A stretch of 28,246 nucleotides of DNA from Dongia_B sp035539215 (GTDB lineage: Bacteria > Pseudomonadota > Alphaproteobacteria > Dongiales > Dongiaceae), in NCBI GenBank assembly GCA_035539215.1, contig DATLIX010000148.1, positions 1 to 28,246 of the forward strand, in the 5' to 3' direction. The translations under genes and the position numbers were made by a program. Position 1 is the first letter of the stretch, and every line of letters begins with the position of its first letter. Shown here piece after piece: positions 24,031 to 28,246 of this stretch. The notes below the pieces were generated by a model. It did no database searches and was not told where the DNA came from. It saw nothing but the letters and a program-made list of their open reading frames with translations.

Positions 24031-24486
24031 ATGACGTATCGGCAGAAGCTTGTTTATGGCGTGATCGGCGGTGCCATCCTGGCGCTCAGCGCAACGAGCC
24101 AGATCAGTTTCGCAGCGGACGGGCCGACCGATCTGCGCGAAGCCGGCATGAAGTCCATGCTGAAATCGATCAAAGCCTTGAAGAAACTGATCGATGTGAA
24201 TGGCGACAAGAACCAGGTCGCCACCGAAGCACAGAACATTGTCGATGTTTCCGCCAAGATTCCCAGCTGGTTTCCCAAAGAAGCCGGCAAGGGTGAAGCG
24301 GCCAAGCCCGACATCTGGGACCATTGGGACCAGTTCACCGCCGACGCCAAAAACCTGAATGACCAGGCTACGCAAATGGTTGCGGCCGCCAAGGGCGATC
24401 AGGACTTCACCCATCTCGGGGCTCAATTCCAGCAGATCAACAAGGCCTGCGGCACCTGCCACGACAGCTTCCGCGCAAAGGATTGA
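24031..24486 (+). CDS. Periplasmic cytochrome c' / c-556 family protein
   Basis: A 151-residue exported haem protein. A signal peptide (residues 1 to about 28, ending ISFA) precedes a four-helix-bundle domain. The single haem site C140-x2-C143-H144 (ACGTCHDSF) lies at the C-terminus, as in cytochrome c' and c-556. These proteins bind haem c in the periplasm; cytochrome c' may bind NO, while c-556 types carry electrons. An AGAGGGG Shine-Dalgarno sequence lies upstream. The gene is alone between the divergent CYTH-CHAD gene and a convergent LysR gene. The 296 bases upstream are AT-rich and probably hold its promoter. Whether the haem iron is five- or six-coordinate cannot be told. Confidence 0.9.
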   Translation: MTYRQKLVYGVIGGAILALSATSQISFAADGPTDLREAGMKSMLKSIKALKKLIDVNGDKNQVATEAQNIVDVSAKIPSWFPKEAGKGEAAKPDIWDHWDQFTADAKNLNDQATQMVAAAKGDQDFTHLGAQFQQINKACGTCHDSFRAKD

Positions 24487-24532
24487 GCCTCACGGCGTCA
24501 TTTTGACCAGAGGCTGAATAGAGGCGCATTTC

Positions 24533-24569
24533 GGGGGTTGAGACATGTCGCCGGCATGTCTCAACCTCC
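24533..24569. terminator. Bidirectional hairpin between cytochrome c' and LysR genes
   Basis: GGTTGAGACATG and CATGTCTCAACC form a perfect 12-bp stem, extendable to 15 pairs with one G-T, around a seven-base loop. No T-run follows in either direction, but its place between two convergent genes fits a shared terminator. Confidence 0.5.
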
Positions 24570-24622
24570 TGCCTGCCGCATGGACAGGCTGCCGAAACGG
24601 CTTCCTCGCCGCGCCCGTCGTT

Positions 24623-25606
24623 TCACCGCAAACTTCGTTCTTTCGCGCCGGACCGGTCTTTTGCCGCGGGCTTCTCTTTCATCTCCGGCGCTCGCTCCTT
24701 CGGGCAGGCGATCGGGCCGCCATCCTGGAACCATTCCGCGAGCAGGTCGACCAGAACCCTGACTTTCGGCGACAGGTGCCGGTTATGCGGGTAGACGACA
24801 TAAAGGTCGTGGCGATCGACTGGAAACGGCTCAAGGATGCGCCGCAACCGTCCGGCCTGGATATCGGCGCCCACCGAAAAAGCCGGCAGCAGGGCGATGC
24901 CATGCCCGGCCCGCAAGGGATCGACCAGCAATTGCGAGTTGTTTGACTGGATCGTGCCGTTCACCCGCACCGTATGCGGTCCCGTCGGCGTATTGAACGT
25001 CCAGTCGTGGGGCGAGGTCGACAGCGTATAGATCAGGCAATTGTGGTCGGCGAGTTCGCGCGGATGCCTGGGCGTGCCGTGTCGCTTCAAATAGCCCGGG
25101 GCGGCGCAGGCCACGCGGTCCACAGGGCACAGGCGCCGGGCAATCAGGCTGGAATCCGGCAGGGTGGTGCGAATGCGGATCGCCGCGTCGAAGCCTTCTT
25201 CCAGCAGATCGACGAAGCGATTGCTGAGTTCGACCTGCACCGTCATCTTCGGATAGCGCTTTTGCAATTCGCAGATGATCGGACCCAGGACCGCCTCGCC
25301 GAAATTGCCGGGCGCACTGAGCCGCAGCCGGCCGGTCGGTTCGGTCTGCAGGTTGCGCATCTCCGCTTCGGCAAGATCGAGTTCGTCCAGCAGCCTTTGG
25401 CAGCGTTCGAAATAGAGCTGCCCTGCTTCCGTGACGTTCAGGCGCCGCGTCGTGCGATGCAGCAGCGCGGCGCCGAGATGCGCTTCCAGATCGCTGATCT
25501 GCTTGCTGACCGCCGCCTTCGAGAGGCCAAGTGCCTGTGCCGCAGCGGTAAAGCTGCTGCTGTCGACCACCTGCCGGTAGGTGCGCATTGCGCTGACGAT
25601 ATCCAT
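24623..25606 (-). CDS. LysR-family transcriptional regulator paired with wrbA
   Basis: A 327-residue LysR regulator of the CrgA-like group. The N-terminal HTH reads SFTAAAQALGLSKAAVSKQI (about residues 17-36), with the DLEAHLGAALLHRTTRRL linker and an effector domain after residue 90. The C-terminal 30 residues (KERAPEMKEKPAAKDRSG and beyond) form a charged tail longer than usual. It is divergent from wrbA across a 124-base gap with an almost perfect palindrome, a common arrangement for regulators that answer to quinones or other electrophiles. The effector is unknown. Confidence 0.92.
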   Translation of the reverse strand: MDIVSAMRTYRQVVDSSSFTAAAQALGLSKAAVSKQISDLEAHLGAALLHRTTRRLNVTEAGQLYFERCQRLLDELDLAEAEMRNLQTEPTGRLRLSAPGNFGEAVLGPIICELQKRYPKMTVQVELSNRFVDLLEEGFDAAIRIRTTLPDSSLIARRLCPVDRVACAAPGYLKRHGTPRHPRELADHNCLIYTLSTSPHDWTFNTPTGPHTVRVNGTIQSNNSQLLVDPLRAGHGIALLPAFSVGADIQAGRLRRILEPFPVDRHDLYVVYPHNRHLSPKVRVLVDLLAEWFQDGGPIACPKERAPEMKEKPAAKDRSGAKERSLR

Positions 25607-25625
25607 GTTTCAGCTTCCACCGCCG

Positions 25626-25648
25626 ATTGTCCACATTTAGTGAACAAT
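25626..25648. promoter_or_regulatory. LysR operator candidate between lysR and wrbA
   Basis: ATTGTCCAC-ATTTA-GTGAACAAT is a nine-base inverted repeat with one mismatch and a five-base spacer, and it holds T-N11-A patterns. It lies 20-42 bases before the lysR start and 83-105 bases before wrbA, the usual place for a LysR recognition site. Confidence 0.6.
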
Positions 25649-25730
25649 TTTATCAGGGAAAGCCCGATTATCAAAGGCCGGCCCCGATTCTAATTTGACC
25701 GCGACATCGAGTCCAAATTGGAGAGCGACA

Positions 25731-26333
25731 ATGAGCAAGATCCTGGTTCTGTATTACTCCACCTATGGCCATATCGAGAAAATGGCCGAGGCGATTGCCG
25801 AAGGTGCGCGCAAGGTCGCCGGCGCGACGGTGACGGTGAAGCGCGTTCCGGAGACGGTGCCGGCGGAGATCGCCCAGCAGAGCCATTTCAAGCTCGATCA
25901 GAAGGCGCCGGTCGCCACGGTGGATGAGTTGGCCGATTACGACGCCATCATTTTCGGCACCCCGACCCGTTTCGGCAATATGGCCGCGCAGATGCGCAAT
26001 TTCCTCGACCAGACCGGCGGCCTCTGGATGAAGGGCGCCTTGGTCGGCAAGGTCGGCAGCGTGTTTGCCTCAACTGCCACCCAGCATGGCGGCCAGGAAA
26101 CCACCATCACGTCCTTCCACACCACCCTCTTCCATCAAGGCATGATCGTTGTTGGCGTGCCCTATGCCTGCCAGGGCCTCCTCAACATGGATGAGATCAC
26201 CGGCGGCACGCCCTACGGCGCCACCACCCTCGCCAAGGCGGATGGCAGCCGCCAGCCGAGCGAAAACGAACTCTCCATCGCCCGTTTCCAAGGCGAGCAC
26301 GTGGCGAAGATCGCCACCAAGCTCAGCGCCTGA
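25731..26333 (+). CDS. wrbA: NAD(P)H:quinone oxidoreductase WrbA
   Basis: A 200-residue flavodoxin-like FMN enzyme that reduces quinones by two electrons and so avoids semiquinone radicals. The FMN phosphate loop is YYSTYGHIEKMA (residues 7-18). The isoalloxazine contacts lie in GTPTRFGNMAAQMRNFLDQT, and STATQHGGQETT is another family signature. Length and ends are typical for WrbA. The start at 25731 has GGAGAG upstream; a TTG 36 bases earlier in frame is not needed. It is divergent from a LysR regulator and is followed by a good terminator. Confidence 0.95.
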   Translation: MSKILVLYYSTYGHIEKMAEAIAEGARKVAGATVTVKRVPETVPAEIAQQSHFKLDQKAPVATVDELADYDAIIFGTPTRFGNMAAQMRNFLDQTGGLWMKGALVGKVGSVFASTATQHGGQETTITSFHTTLFHQGMIVVGVPYACQGLLNMDEITGGTPYGATTLAKADGSRQPSENELSIARFQGEHVAKIATKLSA

Positions 26334-26355
26334 CCGCACACGCCTCGTCAGAGTC

Positions 26356-26393
26356 AACGGCACCCGCCGCAAGACCGGTGCCGTTTTCTTTTT
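26356..26393 (+). terminator. Intrinsic terminator after wrbA
   Basis: A nine-base stem AACGGCACC / GGTGCCGTT with a 12-base loop is followed by TTCTTTTT, 23 bases after the wrbA stop. It lies just before the 3' end of the convergent orphan gene. Confidence 0.85.
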
Positions 26394-26419
26394 GTGTCAT
26401 TTCTCGCGGACCGGCCTGA

Positions 26420-26767
26420 TCAATGCGCCGCGACAGCCCGGCGACGCGATGACCGCATGCGTGCGAGCTGCTGCGCCGGATAGCGGGCGACGCTTTGCAG
26501 CAGGGCCGTCAACGACGGCGACAGTGACAGATCCGCCTGGCCTTGCTGATAGGCGAGCACCGAGGCGGCAGCTTCAGCCGGATCGAGGCCACCCGGCAGC
26601 CCGATGATCCAGGAGAGCAGATTGGCATGGCAGGCATCGCGCCGAATCTTTTCGGCCTGCCAAAGTGCGGCAAACCAGTTGACGGCACGATGATCGACCG
26701 GCGGCTTGTCGCGTGTGTCGATATCCGCGAGATCGGCATAAACGGTGGTGGCTAGGCTGTTCGACAT
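26420..26767 (-). CDS. Unrecognised 115-residue protein under cobalamin riboswitch control
   Basis: I do not recognise this protein. It is 115 residues, soluble-looking, mostly helical, with no signal peptide or membrane helix. Residues 26-56 (HRAVNWFAALWQAEKIRRD, then C46-H47 and NLLSWIIGL) are the most structured part. Residues 61-73 (LDPAEAAASVLAY) look like a helix, and the C-terminus is basic (RMRSSRRR) and ends AAH. The start at 26767 has a strong Shine-Dalgarno sequence (GAGGGGG) at the right distance; an ATG at 26866 in frame lies inside the riboswitch leader. A full cobalamin riboswitch precedes it, and no other gene follows on this strand before the convergent wrbA. It should therefore be switched off when B12 is plentiful. 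Confidence 0.75.
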   Translation of the reverse strand: MSNSLATTVYADLADIDTRDKPPVDHRAVNWFAALWQAEKIRRDACHANLLSWIIGLPGGLDPAEAAASVLAYQQGQADLSLSPSLTALLQSVARYPAQQLARMRSSRRRAVAAH

Positions 26768-26770
26768 GGA

Positions 26771-26802
26771 TGACCCCCTCGGTCGGTTGCGGCGGAGGGT
26801 CA
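26771..26802 (-). promoter_or_regulatory. Shine-Dalgarno sequestering hairpin (riboswitch expression platform)
   Basis: On the minus strand, TGACCC (26802-26797) can pair with the GGGTCA (26776-26771) that overlaps the GAGGGGG Shine-Dalgarno sequence of the orphan gene, and the stem can extend by a G-T pair. A second hairpin (26806-26839, GCATC/GATGC ends, CCCGG core) sits between it and the aptamer. Confidence 0.55.
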
Positions 26803-26881
26803 CATGCATCTCCCGGGAGCCAGCTGCTCCGGGCGATGCCGCATACCGGACACCCCGTCCGTTCATCGGCGTTACAGGCGC

Positions 26882-27083
26882 GATGGCAGGTCTCCTGGCT
26901 CACGGGTCACCGCCTGCTACCAACCTTCCCGGCGGATCCTTCCAGATCCGGCCAGTGGTCATTTCGGTAACAGGCTCACCGCTCACAGTTGCGGGGGCAG
27001 CCGCGGTTTCGGTCGCTCTTCGAAAGCGACCTCACCGTGTTCCCTTTTCAGCCCGACCGCACGCGGCGGATCGGGCAACCATC
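26882..27083 (-). ncRNA. Cobalamin (AdoCbl-type) riboswitch
   Basis: A complete B12 riboswitch aptamer on the minus strand. The B12 box AGCCAGGAGACCTGCC is present exactly at 26900-26885. Upstream in RNA order are the GGGAACACGGTGAGG segment near 27040, CCGCGGCTGCCCCCGCAACT near 27000, and ATGACCACTGG near 26960. P1 is formed by GATGG (27083-27079) and CCATC (26886-26882). A P2 hairpin GCCCGA-x-CCGC/GCGG-TCGGGC lies at 27075-27050. The next gene on this strand is the 115-residue orphan, 115 bases downstream, with a hairpin able to hide its Shine-Dalgarno sequence. Control is therefore probably of translation. Confidence 0.95.
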
Positions 27084-27089
27084 GCCGGC

Positions 27090-27095
27090 AAGATA
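27090..27095 (-). promoter_or_regulatory. Possible -10 of the riboswitch transcript
   Basis: TATCTT on the minus strand ends seven bases before the first base of riboswitch helix P1, where a transcript would be expected to begin. No clear -35 lies upstream. Confidence 0.3.
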
Positions 27096-27173
27096 GCCTG
27101 AGTCGCGCGGAAAGCCGGGCGGTCGGACGACCGGCGCTGAATGAAATGCGACATCGGGACCGATATTTGCCGC

Positions 27174-27179
27174 TTGACA
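27174..27179 (+). promoter_or_regulatory. Possible -35 of serC
   Basis: Consensus TTGACA, 75 bases before the serC start. The hexamer at 17 bases (GGAAAT) is a poor -10, so the call is tentative. It would place transcription start just before the leader hairpin at 27215. Confidence 0.4.
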
Positions 27180-27204
27180 AGGGGCTGCCGTTTCGCGGAA
27201 ATGG

Positions 27205-27254
27205 GCGCGGGCTACGCTCCCCCACCGGAGCGCAATCGTTCTGGAAGGGACGCC
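27205..27254 (+). ncRNA. Candidate serC leader RNA
   Basis: The 50 bases before serC contain a GCGCGGGCTACG stretch, a hairpin CGCTCC-CCCACC-GGAGCG (27215-27232), GCAATCGTTC and then the Shine-Dalgarno sequence GGAAGGGA. A small conserved leader motif has been described before serC in alphaproteobacteria. The gene context and general shape fit, but I cannot align to the motif here. Confidence 0.45.
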
Positions 27255-28246
27255 ATGACTAGACCGACGGTACGGCCGGAACGGCCGCTATTCTCGTCCG
27301 GTCCCTGCGCCAAGAGGCCGGGCTGGACTCTCACTTCTCTCAATCAGGCACCTTTGGGCAGATCGCATCGCGCCGCCATCGGCAAGGCGCGTCTGGCGGA
27401 TCTCATCGAGCGCAGCCGCAAGGTGCTGGGCATCCCGGCCGATTACCGCGTCGGCATCATGGCCGGCTCGGATACCGGCGCCATCGAAGCAGCCCTCTGG
27501 TCGCTGCTGGGGCCGCGCCCGGTCGATGTGCTGGCCTGGGACAGTTTCGGCCTCGATTGGGCCACCGATATCACCGACGAATTGGAACTCACCGCCCATG
27601 TGCAGAAGGCGCCCTATGGTGCCCTGCCCGATCTCGGCGCGGTCGACTGGTCGCATGACGTGGTTTTCACCTGGAACGGCACGACATCGGGCGTGCGCGT
27701 GCCGAATGGCGACTGGATCGCCGCGGATCGTCAAGGGCTTGCCATCTGCGACGCAACCTCGGCGGTGTTCGCCATGGATCTCCCCTGGGATCGTCTCGAT
27801 GTCGTTACCTGGTCATGGCAGAAGGTGCTCGGCGGCGAGGCCGCGCACGGCATGATTGCCCTCAGCCCCCGTGCTGCGGCGCGTCTCGCCGAGCACCGAC
27901 CGACCTGGCCGGTACCGAAGATCTTCCGCCTCGCCAAGAACGGCAAGATCGCCGAAGGCGTGTTCAAGGGCGAAACCATCAATACGCCCTCCATGCTCTG
28001 CGTCGAAGACCAGATCGACGCCTTGCGCTGGGGCGAAGATATCGGCGGACTGGCCGCCCTGATCCAACGCAGCAACAAGAACTTCTCGGTCATCGCCGAC
28101 TGGGTAGCCCGGTCTTCCTGGATCGACTTTCTGGCAACGGAACCGGCGACGCGCTCGACCACCAGCGTCTGCCTGAAAATCGTCGATCCACGCGTGACGC
28201 GCCTGCCGCAGGCGGAGCAGGCCGCCATCGCCGCCGCGATCGCCAA
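27255..28246 (+). CDS. serC: Phosphoserine aminotransferase (SerC), 3' end cut by the window
   Basis: A PLP-dependent transaminase that converts 3-phosphohydroxypyruvate and glutamate to phosphoserine in serine synthesis. The frame stays open from ATG 27255 to the window end (330 residues of about 380). The opening MTRPTVRPERPLFSSGPCAK, the GIMAGSDTGAIEAALWSLLG segment and the WNGTTSGVRVPNGDW segment belong to the SerC form found in alphaproteobacteria and Methanosarcina. The PLP lysine is K190 in WSWQKVLGGE. An AGGGA Shine-Dalgarno sequence lies five bases before the start. serA usually follows this gene, outside the window. It is divergent from the B12 riboswitch transcript. Confidence 0.93.
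   Translation, partial: MTRPTVRPERPLFSSGPCAKRPGWTLTSLNQAPLGRSHRAAIGKARLADLIERSRKVLGIPADYRVGIMAGSDTGAIEAALWSLLGPRPVDVLAWDSFGLDWATDITDELELTAHVQKAPYGALPDLGAVDWSHDVVFTWNGTTSGVRVPNGDWIAADRQGLAICDATSAVFAMDLPWDRLDVVTWSWQKVLGGEAAHGMIALSPRAAARLAEHRPTWPVPKIFRLAKNGKIAEGVFKGETINTPSMLCVEDQIDALRWGEDIGGLAALIQRSNKNFSVIADWVARSSWIDFLATEPATRSTTSVCLKIVDPRVTRLPQAEQAAIAAAIA

Noticed and set aside
26768..26866. N-terminal extension of the orphan protein from an ATG at 26866
   Set aside because: It would cover the riboswitch expression platform, and the ATG at 26767 has the strong Shine-Dalgarno sequence.
1..28246. CRISPR arrays, tRNA genes, insertion sequences, prophage genes
   Set aside because: No regularly spaced repeats of array type, no tRNA cloverleaf or CCA-ended candidates, and no transposase, integrase or phage structural genes were seen.

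Overview
The window is about 28 kb of high-GC, densely coded bacterial chromosome. Gene content and style point to an alphaproteobacterium, probably of the Rhodospirillales type. Indicators are a DinB with an N-terminal zinc ribbon, an EipB (DUF1849) periplasmic protein, an AspRS with a non-discriminating-type loop, a CYTH-CHAD protein, the alphaproteobacterial-type SerC and short AT-rich promoters. Genus cannot be set from sequence alone. No rRNA, tRNA, IS element, prophage or CRISPR array was seen. The region looks like core and niche chromosome rather than a mobile island.

Layout. Positions 1-2024 hold the end of a ROK sugar kinase and dinB. Positions 2027-5448 hold a LysR regulator and a methyltransferase on the minus strand, divergent from a two-gene operon. 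That operon encodes a gamma-butyrobetaine-hydroxylase-like 2OG oxygenase and a PhnZ-like HD-domain oxygenase, which together match the TmpA/TmpB pathway for trimethylaminoethylphosphonate. Positions 5497-7576 hold eipB and a D-2-hydroxyacid dehydrogenase followed by a strong terminator. Positions 7614-12130 hold an Rrf2 regulator with cluster-type cysteines and then a complete sulfate ABC importer (sbp-cysT-cysW-cysA). Positions 12221-15350 hold an agmatine-deiminase-fold protein that has lost its catalytic residues, then aspS. Positions 15525-17513 hold rnd (possibly leaderless) and a LysE exporter.

Positions 17534-23734 form a polyphosphate neighbourhood. It has ppx and ppk (overlapping, minus strand), a SixA-type histidine phosphatase and a CYTH-CHAD protein. 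Phased repeats resembling Pho boxes lie upstream of ppk and, more weakly, upstream of the CYTH-CHAD gene. Positions 24031-26393 hold a cytochrome c'-type protein, a LysR regulator and divergent wrbA with a palindromic operator between the last two.

Positions 26420-27083 are the most unusual part. A cobalamin riboswitch on the minus strand, with a hairpin able to hide the Shine-Dalgarno sequence, precedes a single 115-residue protein that I do not recognise. Positions 27174-28246 hold serC with a possible serC-type leader RNA; the gene runs off the window end and completes the right edge.

Two themes recur. The first is phosphorus and sulfur acquisition and storage: phosphonate breakdown, polyphosphate, sulfate uptake. 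The second is local regulator-target pairs, namely LysR/tmpAB, Rrf2/sulfate, LysR/wrbA and the B12 riboswitch with its orphan protein.
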